This document shows, piece after piece, positions 1-7,527 of a stretch of 19,110 nt of DNA. The stretch's first letter is position 1. Every line of letters begins with the position of its first letter. The translations under genes and the position numbers were made by a program. This stretch comes from Chloroflexota bacterium (lineage in GTDB: Bacteria > Chloroflexota > Ktedonobacteria > Ktedonobacterales > Ktedonobacteraceae): the NCBI GenBank assembly GCA_902810755.1, contig CADDYT010000127.1, positions 1-19,110 of the forward strand, written 5' to 3'. The notes under the pieces were generated by a model. It did no database searches. It was not told where the DNA came from and worked only from the letters and a program-made list of their open reading frames with translations.

Positions 1-17
1 ATCAATCCAGGGTCGCG

Positions 18-39
18 TTGTGACCAGCCCGGGTCACAA
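18..39. repeat. Short inverted repeat, 8-bp arms
   Basis: Perfect arms TTGTGACC (18-25) and GGTCACAA (32-39) are separated by 6 bp. No T-run follows on either strand, so it is not an obvious terminator. It could be an operator for a gene beyond the left edge. Its function is unknown. Confidence 0.4.
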
Positions 40-140
40 TGGAACATGTAGCAGGTACAAATAGCAAAATGAGGAACTGTTACCTATCAAGCATAAAATG
101 GCTGAGGTGTTTTGTCAATAGGTTCTGTCCAGGAAAGAGC

Positions 141-184
141 AAAAATACCGGATTTGCCGGTGCTGGTCTGCCGACAAATCCGTA
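141..184 (-). terminator. Rho-independent terminator of the amino acid permease gene
   Basis: Read on the minus strand, a stem of about 14 bp forms between 171-184 and 146-160, with one G-U pair, one bulge and a 10-nt loop. It is followed directly by TTTTT (141-145). It lies about 50 nt past the stop of the minus-strand permease at 232, the expected place and orientation for its transcription terminator. Confidence 0.8.
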
Positions 185-231
185 TATCATCGTTCTGAAC
201 CGCTTCGTCTTGCTATTTTGCGATGATGGCG

Positions 232-1782
232 CTACCTGTACTTCTGCGCAGGCTCCTGCGTGGCCCCTGAAGTGTCCTCACCCTCGATAATGGTTTCCCA
301 CGCCGCCTGACTACTGCCGAAGAGGCTAAGCAACCAGGCAATGATCAGCACGATGATGGTCAGTCCTCCTACCAGGTACCACCATTGCCCATCGACGATG
401 AGTTGTTCGATCCAGGAGTATCGCAAAACACCGATCACGGTGGCGATACAGGCAACAAAGCCAACGATAATCGCCGTCCACAGCACCGGCATGGGGAAGA
501 GCGATTGCTGCCGGAAGCTGAGCGGGTTGCGACGATAGAGGAAGAACAGGTCAACAAAGAAGAAACTGGTGGCAACCGTCCAGACGAGCGTTACGGCGGC
601 AGAGAAAACGGTGTAGATGTCGATCAAGGTTGTGGCCGCGCTGCCGCCAAAATTGGCGATGAGTGGTGCGAGAACAAAGATGGCAAACACAATCACCGCC
701 GCCGAGAAGGATTGAAACAGAATGGCGTTCTGCGGCGACCGGTTTTTGTTAAGCCGCCCGAACCACACCGGAACGCGCCCATCAATCGAAGCTGCCAGCA
801 GGAGCCGCGAGGAAGAGAGTGTGTAGAAGACGTTGGAGATAACCGCGTACATCAGGAAGCACAGGGCAGCGACGCTGCCCGCGAACTTACCCAGCACCTG
901 ATAGATAGCGGTGAAACCCTCAAACGGGAGAACGGCGGCGTTCAACATGGCCGGGCCGCGTACAATCAGCGCGCTGATATCGACAATGAAGTAGCAGGCC
1001 GTGACAATCACCGTTCCCCACAGTAGCGGCGAGAGAATAATTTGCCGCTTCTGCCCGCGATCCTGAATCTCGCCCGCCATATTCATGGCCCCGGAAGCTC
1101 CAATAAAGTTCAGCGTGATGATGCCGAACAGGAAGAAATTGGAGGAGTTGATGCTCCAGTCTGCAGGGTGAATGAAGCTGGTGGCGCTGGCATGTCCGGT
1201 TACCAGGAAGCCCAGCGCGGCCAGCGCGGCCAGCGCCACCGCGACCATCGTAATCAAGAAGACCGCATTAACCACGTTGAGTGCGGTGCGCATGCGTTGC
1301 AAGGTAATGATTGTCGAGACGGTGATGATGCCAAGGATTACCGCCCCTTGCTGCCAGGGATCGGTCAGCCAGTTATTGTTCAACCCCTGGACGACGGTGA
1401 CAAAGGCGTCGGCGCCGGTGACGCAGGCCAGCAAGCCTGTCACCCAGAAACAGAGGGTCACGAAGAAGTTCCAGCGGCTCCCCAACGCTTTATACGTCCA
1501 GTTGTAGAGCGAGCCGGTGTGGGGAAACATCACCCCAAGCTGCGCGGTCGCCATCACACAGGGGATAAAGAAAAAGAGGACACCAATCGCCATATACAAC
1601 AGGGATACCGTGCCACCGGCGGCACTGAGAACCGCGTTGGTAAAAAGGAACAGGCTGCAAACGTAGAGGGCCAGCATATCAAAGCGCCCGATCACCGTCG
1701 GCAACGCTCGCGGTATGTACTCCTCCGATGGCAGAGGACGTTCGAGGTCAACATACCCTTCCGTCTTTACAGTGGTCGCCAT
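232..1782 (-). CDS. APC-family amino acid permease
   Basis: A 516-residue integral membrane transporter of the amino acid-polyamine-organocation superfamily, expected to move an amino acid or amine across the cytoplasmic membrane by proton symport or exchange. About 12 hydrophobic segments are visible from residue 35 to 490. Family-like motifs are FPHTGSLYNWTYKALG (86-101, the TM3 region), GEIQDRGQKR (237-246, at the usual acidic loop after TM6) and SSRLLLAASIDGRVP (324-338, the loop after TM8). The reading frame opens at a GTG at 1791, but AGGTGG lies 5 nt before the ATG at 1782, so the ATG is preferred. The gene stands alone, with its own terminator downstream and a 7-bp dyad in its leader. 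The substrate cannot be told from sequence; amino acid/GABA-type exchangers and general permeases are all possible. Confidence 0.93.
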   Translation of the reverse strand: MATTVKTEGYVDLERPLPSEEYIPRALPTVIGRFDMLALYVCSLFLFTNAVLSAAGGTVSLLYMAIGVLFFFIPCVMATAQLGVMFPHTGSLYNWTYKALGSRWNFFVTLCFWVTGLLACVTGADAFVTVVQGLNNNWLTDPWQQGAVILGIITVSTIITLQRMRTALNVVNAVFLITMVAVALAALAALGFLVTGHASATSFIHPADWSINSSNFFLFGIITLNFIGASGAMNMAGEIQDRGQKRQIILSPLLWGTVIVTACYFIVDISALIVRGPAMLNAAVLPFEGFTAIYQVLGKFAGSVAALCFLMYAVISNVFYTLSSSRLLLAASIDGRVPVWFGRLNKNRSPQNAILFQSFSAAVIVFAIFVLAPLIANFGGSAATTLIDIYTVFSAAVTLVWTVATSFFFVDLFFLYRRNPLSFRQQSLFPMPVLWTAIIVGFVACIATVIGVLRYSWIEQLIVDGQWWYLVGGLTIIVLIIAWLLSLFGSSQAAWETIIEGEDTSGATQEPAQKYR

Positions 1783-1809
1783 TGTCTCCACCTTTCACAC
1801 ATTACTGGA

Positions 1810-1828
1810 CAGAAGCAATACGCTTCTG
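1810..1828 (-). promoter_or_regulatory. Inverted repeat in the permease leader, possible operator
   Basis: Perfect 7-bp arms CAGAAGC (1810-1816) and GCTTCTG (1822-1828) have a 5-bp spacer and lie 28-46 nt upstream of the permease ATG. The size and placement would suit an operator for a dimeric repressor or a small leader hairpin. There is no T-run, so it is not a terminator. Regulatory function is inferred from position only. Confidence 0.35.
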
Positions 1829-2028
1829 CTGCTCAAAACTCTTGTTCCCGATCTCAAAGCGTATCGAGGCAATTGGGGCTGATAGGAGGTCGCCCGCTAC
1901 AGGCTAAAAGGATAAAAGATATACCAGATACAATGGCCTATAAAATACAATAACCAGAAGGAAATTCCTCAGGTAAGTATAAAGTAAAGAAGGGCAAAAA
2001 GGAAGAGTTACAGGAAAAAATAGGAGAA
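1829..2028. other. AT-rich intergenic region upstream of the permease and the small ORF
   Basis: This stretch is clearly richer in A and T than the surrounding genes and holds no convincing longer gene. It must carry the permease promoter (minus strand) and any promoter for the plus-strand small ORF. Possible -10 boxes are TATAAA/TAAAAT at 1939-1946 (plus) and TATACT on the minus strand near 1976-1981, but neither has a good -35 partner, so no promoter is called. Confidence 0.4.
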
Positions 2029-2109
2029 ATGTCCCTCTTCGGCAACTTGATCTTCAAGCTGATTATCCTCGCGCTGGCGGGCGTGGTGGGCTATTTTCTC
2101 TATCGCTGA
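2029..2109 (+). CDS. Candidate 26-residue single-span membrane peptide
   Basis: Starting at ATG 2029, the frame encodes MSLFGNLIFK, then a strongly hydrophobic stretch (LIILALAGVVGYF), and ends LYR before TGA at 2107-2109. This is a typical one-helix small membrane protein with a basic C-terminal end. TAGGAG (2021-2026) precedes the ATG by only 2 nt; the DinB gene here has a similarly short GGAG-to-ATG spacing. Codons are GC-rich in the third position although the upstream DNA is AT-rich, which suggests coding selection. The frame is open back to 1954 with a lysine/glutamate-rich stretch but has no earlier ATG or GTG start. It would be the only plus-strand gene in the window, divergent from the permease. 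I do not recognise a family, and chance cannot be excluded at this length. Confidence 0.45.
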   Translation: MSLFGNLIFKLIILALAGVVGYFLYR

Positions 2110-2125
2110 ACCGGGGGCAAGGAGC

Positions 2126-2166
2126 AAAAACGTGCCTGCCGGGAACTCGCTTGCTCCGGCAGGCAC
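2126..2166 (-). terminator. Rho-independent terminator of the rpn-like/DinB unit
   Basis: Perfect 11-bp arms GTGCCTGCCGG (2132-2142) and CCGGCAGGCAC (2156-2166) enclose a 13-nt loop. On the minus strand the stem is followed by CGTTTTTGC (2126-2130 is the T-run). It lies 25 nt past the DinB stop. The plus-strand side lacks a T-run, so it would be at best a weak terminator for the small ORF at 2029-2109. Confidence 0.82.
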
Positions 2167-2190
2167 AGGATATCTTGTTCCGTTCCGTAC

Positions 2191-2730
2191 TTATGTGGGC
2201 ATGCCGCGCTTGCCCAGCATGCCGCGCAACAGAGCGATTTCGCCGTAATGCATGAAGAGGTGTGAAATACAGACCTGGCCAATGCTCTGAATGGCTGGCA
2301 TCTCGCCCAGTGGCTTGACGGTGATGACGCGCTCGGAGAGGGCCTTGCCGCCATCGTCAACTGAGGCCAGGTAGTTCTCGTACTCCTGCCAGACCTGCTG
2401 CGCATACTGCATGAACAGGCCAGGGTCGGCGATACGGAAGGATCGGGCCTCTGAGGTGGCCATACCCGTTCCCTGCACGCGCGGCGGCAGACCCAGCCGT
2501 TCGTGCCAGCCTCCCTCCTGCCAGATCGTTGGGCGGCCCTGCAAAATAAAGCGCAGGATGTTATCCTCGGTGCGCACGCTGTGCCACATCAGGAACGCGA
2601 TGCTGTTGCCCGTTCCCTCACCCATATAGTTCCACTCCTCCGGCGTCAGATCGTTCACCGCCTCCTGCAAACCCTGATGGAGCCGCCGCTGCTCCCTGCG
2701 ATAAAAATCAATTATGTCCATCGCGCTCAT
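2191..2730 (-). CDS. DinB-family (DinB/YfiT-like) putative metal-dependent protein
   Basis: This 179-residue protein has the four-helix-bundle pattern of the DinB superfamily. The expected metal-binding histidines are visible: H50 in the segment WHSVRTEDN, and H157 and H161 in SHLFMHYGEI near the C-terminus. Members include thiol-dependent transferases and many damage- or stress-induced proteins of unknown activity, so no substrate is proposed. TAAGGAGACATG joins the stop of the upstream nuclease gene to this start with a 6-nt gap, and the AAGGAG overlaps that stop codon, so the two are probably co-transcribed and translationally coupled. An alternative ATG at 2721 (M4) would give a more usual ribosome-binding spacing. 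A strong terminator follows. Confidence 0.88.
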   Translation of the reverse strand: MSAMDIIDFYRREQRRLHQGLQEAVNDLTPEEWNYMGEGTGNSIAFLMWHSVRTEDNILRFILQGRPTIWQEGGWHERLGLPPRVQGTGMATSEARSFRIADPGLFMQYAQQVWQEYENYLASVDDGGKALSERVITVKPLGEMPAIQSIGQVCISHLFMHYGEIALLRGMLGKRGMPT

Positions 2731-2736
2731 GTCTCC

Positions 2737-3888
2737 TTACTCAGTCTGATCGTTGGCGGTCAGGATCAAAGATCGGGCCTCGTCCTCGCCGCGCGCCTCC
2801 AGGAGATGAAAAAGGAGTTGCCGCAATGTACCGGGGTTCTGAATGCTCTCTGTCCGCTCCCGTAGCAAAGGAAGCAATGCGGGAAAATGCGATTGCACAT
2901 ACTGCTCCAGCGTCTCCCTTTCCTGCACCAGTCGCCCCTGTTGCAGAGATTTGCGGGCCTCTTCTTCCTGCATTCTCGCCACTTCTCGTTCCATTTGCCG
3001 GGCTAATTGCTGCATCAGCTCCTGTTTTAATTGCTCTACTTCCTGCTCCATTTTCTGGGACAATTCCCGCTCGACTTCGCGCTTTGCTTGCTCGACTCTC
3101 TGCTCAGCTTCGCGCTTTGCTTGCTCGACTCTCTGCTCAGCTTCGCGCTTTGCTTGCTCGACTCTCTGCTCGACTTCGCGCTTTGCTTGCTGCCTCGCTT
3201 CCTCTCTCGCTCGTTTCTCGGCTCTTTCCTTCAAATCCTGGAAAGCCCATGAATCTTCAAGAATATCACTGAGCATCTCGAACCTCCTTTTGAGCCACTG
3301 GCAGTCCTCCTTTTTTTGCAGCACGAGCGCCGCAAAGGAATAGGCCAGAGCTAACAGATCCTGCTTATGGGCGGCCTGTAGTTCTTCAATCATCTCCTCG
3401 ATGACCTCTCGCCGCGCTCCGTTTTTTGTCAGCGGCAAGAGGGGTAACAGCCCTTCGCGTCCCGGCCCCTTGAAAGCGGAGGCGGGCAGTTCCCACAGGT
3501 AGACATTCGTGTAATAGAACACATGCGAGACACTACCATCGGGCAAAACACGCCGGTAGGGCGGCTGCACTATGCCAGAGTCCTTGACCAGATAAATCAC
3601 AAACGAGTAGACTGGAACCTGCTTGAGACATTCGGTCAGGGCGTTGTACTCCCAGGCGCGCCTGCCGATGTCGGCATCGCGCCGTCGCTGAAACTCGGCA
3701 TGCAGGATCGCCGATTGCCTTTTCCAGGTGATATTATACAATATGTCCGCCTGAATTTCCCGGCTTCGCACCTGCAACTCGTTGATGGCCTCGCTCTCAA
3801 AGAGAGCATCTTTCATCAAGAGCGAGACCAGATGCTGTGGGTTGGCGTGGGCCAACCATTTCATAAGATGGTCCCATTCTTTGGGCAT
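2737..3888 (-). CDS. Rpn-like (YhgA/PD-(D/E)XK) nuclease with a long coiled-coil tail
   Basis: A 383-residue protein. The N-terminal ~130 residues match the Rpn/YhgA-type restriction-endonuclease fold: D48 in IQADIL, then HAEFQ with E65 and Q67 (an E-x-Q in place of E-x-K, usual in this family), then RRAWEYN. Rpn proteins are recA-independent, recombination-promoting DNA endonucleases of transposase_31-like ancestry. Residues about 215-315 are a charged coiled coil containing 11-residue repeats (REAEQRVEQAK type, 237-280). The end (about 345-375) resembles the helical C-terminal domains seen on such proteins. The frame stays open upstream to 4089, but AGGAGG at 3895-3900 lies 6 nt before ATG 3888, and a good promoter sits between, so 3888 is the start. 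It is coupled to the DinB gene. Cellular role unknown. Confidence 0.85.
   Translation of the reverse strand: MPKEWDHLMKWLAHANPQHLVSLLMKDALFESEAINELQVRSREIQADILYNITWKRQSAILHAEFQRRRDADIGRRAWEYNALTECLKQVPVYSFVIYLVKDSGIVQPPYRRVLPDGSVSHVFYYTNVYLWELPASAFKGPGREGLLPLLPLTKNGARREVIEEMIEELQAAHKQDLLALAYSFAALVLQKKEDCQWLKRRFEMLSDILEDSWAFQDLKERAEKRAREEARQQAKREVEQRVEQAKREAEQRVEQAKREAEQRVEQAKREVERELSQKMEQEVEQLKQELMQQLARQMEREVARMQEEEARKSLQQGRLVQERETLEQYVQSHFPALLPLLRERTESIQNPGTLRQLLFHLLEARGEDEARSLILTANDQTE
3075..3191. repeat. 33-bp tandem repeat inside the rpn-like gene, 3.5 copies
   Basis: Three full 33-bp units start at 3075, 3108 and 3141 (CTTCGCGCTTTGCTTGCTCG...), followed by an 18-bp partial unit to 3191. 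The first two units are identical and the third differs only near its end. Because 33 is a multiple of 3, copy-number changes add or remove 11 residues of coiled coil (residues about 237-280) without breaking the frame. Confidence 0.95.
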
Positions 3889-3894
3889 ATGGAA

Positions 3895-3900
3895 CCTCCT
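3895..3900 (-). promoter_or_regulatory. Ribosome binding site fixing the rpn-like start
   Basis: A full AGGAGG on the minus strand, 6 nt before the ATG at 3888. It decides the start against the longer open frame that reaches 4089, whose extra 67 residues overlap the neighbouring phosphoesterase gene and the promoter. Confidence 0.85.
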
Positions 3901-3919
3901 GAGCTTATTTTCTTTGCGC

Positions 3920-3948
3920 AGTGTAGCAAAACGGTAGCATTTTGTCCA
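3920..3948 (-). promoter_or_regulatory. Sigma-70-type promoter for the rpn-like/DinB unit
   Basis: On the minus strand, TGGACA (3943-3948; 5 of 6 to TTGACA) and TACACT (3920-3925; 4 of 6 to TATAAT) are separated by exactly 17 bp. The -10 box lies about 31 nt upstream of the rpn-like ATG, leaving a short leader with the AGGAGG. Confidence 0.65.
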
Positions 3949-4055
3949 GTGGGGCCTGTAGAGGGAAAAGAGATAATGGAGGGGCACCTTCTGACTAAGT
4001 GTACTGTAGTAAGGGTGTACACGGCATGTCAGGGAAATTGGAGGCAAAGCAAATG

Positions 4056-5024
4056 CTACACGAGCGGCACCTTCCATTCGGCGAGCCACTGGCGGGCGCG
4101 ATGGTCGCGCATGCGGATGAGGGCATGGCGGGGATAGATATGTACGGCGAAAGAGGAGAGCAGATCGGGGTCGTCCGGCAGGTAGGTGAAGCTCAGGCGA
4201 TCGGCGCTGCAGCGGGGACCCCGGTGCCTGCCGGTATACCAGGGCGACATCAGGTTGAGATGGGTGACGGGATGATTGCCCGGCGTCTCGGTCAGGACGA
4301 GGTTGGGCGAACCCCAGCCGGAATGGGTGTGGCCGCTGATATAGAGGGCCGCGTTCGCACGCCGGGCCAGGATGGCGCGCACGTCGTCCGAGTTCTCGAC
4401 ATAGAAGAAAGGATCCTGCGAGTCGTCGTCCAGGTTGCGCTCCGGGTCGCGGTCCAGCACTGTGTTTTGCAGGGGGCAGTGGGCGAAAATCACGGCGATA
4501 CGCTCAGGGAAACGCGCCAGCGTCTCGTCCAGAAAGGTCAGCGTCTCCGGCGGCAAGAAGACGTGGGGAACGTCGCGCCGCTGGTTCTGTATGTAGGGAT
4601 TGGGCTGGTCAAGCATGATGCAGAGAACGCTGCCCGCCGTCCAGTAATAGCGCACGGGCCGCCGCCAGACCTCGCTGTACTCCTCCTCAGTATGGGGGCG
4701 GTCATCGTGACTTTCCGGGTGATACTCGTGGTTGCCAATGCCGGGGTAGAAGGGAACACTGCCCAGCTGCGCTGCCAGATCGCGTTTTGCCAGCCGGTAA
4801 TTCTCTGGCGCACCCGTATCCACAATATCACCAGGACTGACACAGAAAGCGGGCGCGCCCTCATCGAGCCAGAGCGCGCGCACATCCTGAAACATCGGCG
4901 TCAGGCGCCGCGAATGCATGGCATGCCAGTCGTCGCGGGCGCGGTAATGCAAGTCGCCAAAGGCCCAGAAGTACAACAGTTCTCGACCCGTCTCCTGCAA
5001 TGGTAATGGCGCATCGTTCATCAT
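4056..5024 (-). CDS. Calcineurin-like metallophosphoesterase
   Basis: A 322-residue predicted di-metal phosphoesterase. All five signature blocks of the calcineurin-like fold are present in order: D24-x-H26 (FGDLHY), GDIVD (65-69), GNHE (97-100), H182 (FAHCP) and GHTH (231-234). Together these supply the ligands for two metals and the catalytic histidine. There is no signal peptide or membrane segment, so a cytoplasmic enzyme is likely. Substrates in this superfamily range from phosphoproteins to cyclic nucleotides and nucleic acids; the sequence does not tell which. The first of two adjacent ATGs (5024) is chosen because GGAGA lies 8 nt before it. The gene seems to stand alone: a terminator of the preceding gene lies at 5086-5137 and the rpn-like promoter lies downstream. 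Confidence 0.92.
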   Translation of the reverse strand: MMNDAPLPLQETGRELLYFWAFGDLHYRARDDWHAMHSRRLTPMFQDVRALWLDEGAPAFCVSPGDIVDTGAPENYRLAKRDLAAQLGSVPFYPGIGNHEYHPESHDDRPHTEEEYSEVWRRPVRYYWTAGSVLCIMLDQPNPYIQNQRRDVPHVFLPPETLTFLDETLARFPERIAVIFAHCPLQNTVLDRDPERNLDDDSQDPFFYVENSDDVRAILARRANAALYISGHTHSGWGSPNLVLTETPGNHPVTHLNLMSPWYTGRHRGPRCSADRLSFTYLPDDPDLLSSFAVHIYPRHALIRMRDHRARQWLAEWKVPLV

Positions 5025-5085
5025 TCAATCGTTCTCCTGATCGCTTTATCTTTAAGGGTATTGTAACTCACAGATGTTAAAGGGA

Positions 5086-5137
5086 TGTAAACACAAACAC
5101 CCGCAGGTACACGCAGAAATCGGTCCCTACGGGTGTT
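5086..5137 (-). terminator. Probable terminator after the penicillin-binding protein pair
   Basis: Arms 5096-5107 and 5126-5137 (AACACCCGCAGG against CCTACGGGTGTT) pair over 12 positions with one mismatch, a wobble in the RNA, around an 18-nt loop. On the minus strand the stem is followed by TGTGTTTACA, moderately T-rich. It lies about 33 nt past the stop at 5170. Confidence 0.65.
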
Positions 5138-5169
5138 CATCATCGGCAGTGCGCGCGATCAACGGGTAC

Positions 5170-7398
5170 TCACTTGAGATACCAGTCCGTCGTTGTTATG
5201 CCCGGATAGCTCACCGTGCGCTGCACGACGCCGGGGGGAACGGAGAAGTTATTCACCGGGCGGCCCTGCTCGGCCAGCAACATAGTGTCGTGCCAGATAG
5301 GGCCTGCGCCATCGACGCCGGTGACGTTGACCATTGGCGAGTTGTCGTTGTTGCCTGCCCAGACGCCGACCACGTAGTCTGTTGTGTAGCCGATGGTCCA
5401 GTTGTCGCGGAAATCCTGCGAGGTGCCGGTTTTGACGGCTGCCGGGCGGATGACGCCGGGGTTGCCCGCGTAGCACTGCTGCTGCGACGTACTGAACAGG
5501 TAGAGCATGCTACACTTGCCAAACTCGAAGGTGCGCGCGCTATTATCGCTCAGCACGTTGGTGATGAGGAAGGACACCTGTTCGCTCATCACGCGCTGCC
5601 CGCTGGCGCCAGACTGGTAGACCACCTGCCCGCTGGAGTCGCGGGCAAGCTCGACGGCGTGAGGCGGGACGCGCACGCCGCCGTTGGCGAAGACGCCATA
5701 GGCCGAAGTCATGTCCAGCAGGTGGACGCTGAGAGTCCCCAGCACCATCGTGTAGTTGGGCGTTCCCTCGTAGCTGGTGACGCCCAGCGCCTGCGCGGTG
5801 TGCAGGGCAGGTTCCACCCCCGTCTGCAAGAGAACCTTGACGGCGGGAATGTTGAACGAGTTTTGCAGCGCGTAGCGATAGGTGATGAGACCATGATAGC
5901 TCAGGTCGTAGTTCTGCGGCGTGTAGGGCGGCAGGCCGCAGCACATGGGGATGGTGAGCGGAGCGTCCAGCACGGGCATACCGGGGCTGATGCGCCGCTG
6001 CGCGAAGGCGGTGGCGTAGATGAACGGCTTGAAGGATGAGCCGGGCTGGCGGTAGCCGTCGGTCGCCACGTCAAACTGCCCGTACTGCGGATTGTTCGGG
6101 TCGATGTTGCCGAGCAGCGTGCGAATGGCCCCCGTGTGATAATCGATCACTACCACTGCCGCATCGGACATATTGTGCGCCCGCGCCATCTGCGCGATAT
6201 GCTGCTGAGCGAGCTTCAAGACCTGATTTTGCAGCTTGAGGTTGAGGGTTGTGGTCACGCTCAGGCCGCAGCGCGCCAGTTCAGGCACCTTGACATGCAG
6301 GATGCCTGCCAGTTCGTTGAGCGCATAATTCACGAAATGCGGAGCGGCATTGTTGGCTGGTACGCCGCGATGCAGAAAGTCGGGCTGGCTCGCCTCGGCA
6401 TATGCCGTGCGCTCCTGTTGCAGGCTGATATAGCCCTGCGCGAACATCTGACTCAGCACTTCCCGCACGCGCACCAGGGCCGACTGGCGGAAGAGGAAGG
6501 GGTCGCGACCAATGGGGGCGCTGGGGATGCCGGCCAGCATAGCCGCCTGCGCAATGTCGAGTTTTGAAGATGCAGGGTGGCCGGGCGTGTCGCGCAGGCC
6601 GAAATAGGTGTAGGCCGCCGCCTCCGCGCCATATGCCTGCTCGCCATAGTATGTCGTATTGAGATACATCGCCAGAATTTGCTGCTTGGTATAGTACCGC
6701 GTCACCGCAGGGGCCAGAATAATCTCCTGCAACTTGCGCATGGCCGTATCCTGGTTGCCGACGATGGCGTTTTTGATTAACTGCTGCGTAATCGTGCTGC
6801 CCCCGGAGACAATGCGCCCGTGCGTCAGGTCATCGAGAGCGGCGCGTACAATGCCGGTAATGTCATAGCCGGGATTGCTCCAGAAATACTGATCCTCGAT
6901 GGCTATTTCGGCGTGAATGAGGTTGGGCGAGATTTGCGAAAGCGGCTCCGTCGTCTGCATGCCCTGGCTGAGCATCTGGTAGATGGGCGTGCCGTTCTCA
7001 TCGTACATCTTCAGATTGTCCTTCGGCAGGATGTCTTGCAGCGTCGTGACCTGTGGCGCGTAGCGTTTCTGTGTCGCCACAATGAAACTGGAAAGCGCGA
7101 TCAGCAGGCTGCCGACGACGACGATGAAAACGAGCAGGCTCACAGCCATCGGCAAGAGCGTCCACTGCGTGCCGGTGCGGTCAACCGCCGCGTAACGCAG
7201 GTTGCTCAGGCGCAGGTTTTTGCGTTTGAGGAAGCGGCGCGTGCGCCAGCCATGTGGCTGCCCGTTGTTGCGATGCGGCACGGCATAATACGCGCCGCGC
7301 CTGGGCGGCAATGGGCGATCAGCGATATGCTGTGCTGCAGCCGCGCGGCTATGTGCCGGAAGTTTGGCCGGCCCCTCTGGTTTTTGTTCAATAATCAT
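5170..7398 (-). CDS. Class A penicillin-binding protein (PBP1A-type), shorter paralogue
   Basis: This 742-residue bifunctional enzyme polymerises lipid II into glycan strands and cross-links the stem peptides outside the membrane. The order is a basic cytoplasmic tail (1-78), one membrane anchor (about 81-106), a GT51 domain (about 115-330) and a transpeptidase domain (about 410-690). GT51 motifs: catalytic E168 in IEDQYFWSNPG, GGSTITQQ (199-206), RKLQEI (221-226). Transpeptidase motifs: S454-S-F-K457, S514-F-N516, K656-T-G658, so the sites look intact. The usual histidine of EDxxFxxHxG is Asn here. The frame opens at 7449, but AGGA lies 6 nt before ATG 7398, and the longer version would run through a leader hairpin. 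It follows its larger paralogue by 129 bp, probably a tandem duplication; the two may be co-transcribed. Confidence 0.94.
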   Translation of the reverse strand: MIIEQKPEGPAKLPAHSRAAAAQHIADRPLPPRRGAYYAVPHRNNGQPHGWRTRRFLKRKNLRLSNLRYAAVDRTGTQWTLLPMAVSLLVFIVVVGSLLIALSSFIVATQKRYAPQVTTLQDILPKDNLKMYDENGTPIYQMLSQGMQTTEPLSQISPNLIHAEIAIEDQYFWSNPGYDITGIVRAALDDLTHGRIVSGGSTITQQLIKNAIVGNQDTAMRKLQEIILAPAVTRYYTKQQILAMYLNTTYYGEQAYGAEAAAYTYFGLRDTPGHPASSKLDIAQAAMLAGIPSAPIGRDPFLFRQSALVRVREVLSQMFAQGYISLQQERTAYAEASQPDFLHRGVPANNAAPHFVNYALNELAGILHVKVPELARCGLSVTTTLNLKLQNQVLKLAQQHIAQMARAHNMSDAAVVVIDYHTGAIRTLLGNIDPNNPQYGQFDVATDGYRQPGSSFKPFIYATAFAQRRISPGMPVLDAPLTIPMCCGLPPYTPQNYDLSYHGLITYRYALQNSFNIPAVKVLLQTGVEPALHTAQALGVTSYEGTPNYTMVLGTLSVHLLDMTSAYGVFANGGVRVPPHAVELARDSSGQVVYQSGASGQRVMSEQVSFLITNVLSDNSARTFEFGKCSMLYLFSTSQQQCYAGNPGVIRPAAVKTGTSQDFRDNWTIGYTTDYVVGVWAGNNDNSPMVNVTGVDGAGPIWHDTMLLAEQGRPVNNFSVPPGVVQRTVSYPGITTTDWYLK

Positions 7399-7408
7399 GA
7401 GATATCCT

Positions 7409-7434
7409 GTTCCAGTGTTTCTATACACTGGAAC
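7409..7434 (-). promoter_or_regulatory. Perfect inverted repeat just upstream of the PBP ribosome binding site
   Basis: Arms GTTCCAGTGT (7409-7418) and ACACTGGAAC (7425-7434) are perfect over 10 bp with a 6-bp spacer. In the transcript the stem ends directly before the AGGA that serves the PBP start at 7398. It could be an operator or a leader hairpin that affects translation or mRNA stability. No T-run follows, so it is not a standard terminator. Confidence 0.5.
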
Positions 7435-7527
7435 GGACGGGCTGTACATGAGGTTTCGGGCATTTCGCCTGGCGACACGGGATATTTTCCCTGTAATACT
7501 AAGTCATGACATCCGGGGAGAATTTTT

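Noticed and set aside
39..290. 83-codon plus-strand frame at the left edge
   Set aside because: It crosses the permease terminator and the 3' end of the permease gene, has no ribosome binding site and shows no domain.
3075..3191. CRISPR array
   Set aside because: The 33-bp units are contiguous without spacers and encode an in-frame coiled coil.
3889..4089. N-terminal extension of the rpn-like protein by 67 residues
   Set aside because: The extension overlaps the promoter and the end of the phosphoesterase gene, while a perfect AGGAGG precedes the internal ATG at 3888.
3999..5006. 335-codon plus-strand open frame
   Set aside because: It lies wholly opposite the metallophosphoesterase gene, whose motifs are complete. 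The antisense translation is rich in Arg/Gly/Val without family motifs, as expected of a shadow frame in GC-rich DNA.
5060..5091. Promoter for the metallophosphoesterase gene (TTTACA / TACAAT, minus strand)
   Set aside because: The boxes look acceptable but their 20-bp spacing is too long and they overlap the terminator tail of the preceding gene, so it was not called.
7399..7449. Earlier start for the shorter PBP
   Set aside because: The added 17 codons would be encoded largely by the leader inverted repeat, and the good ribosome binding site serves ATG 7398.
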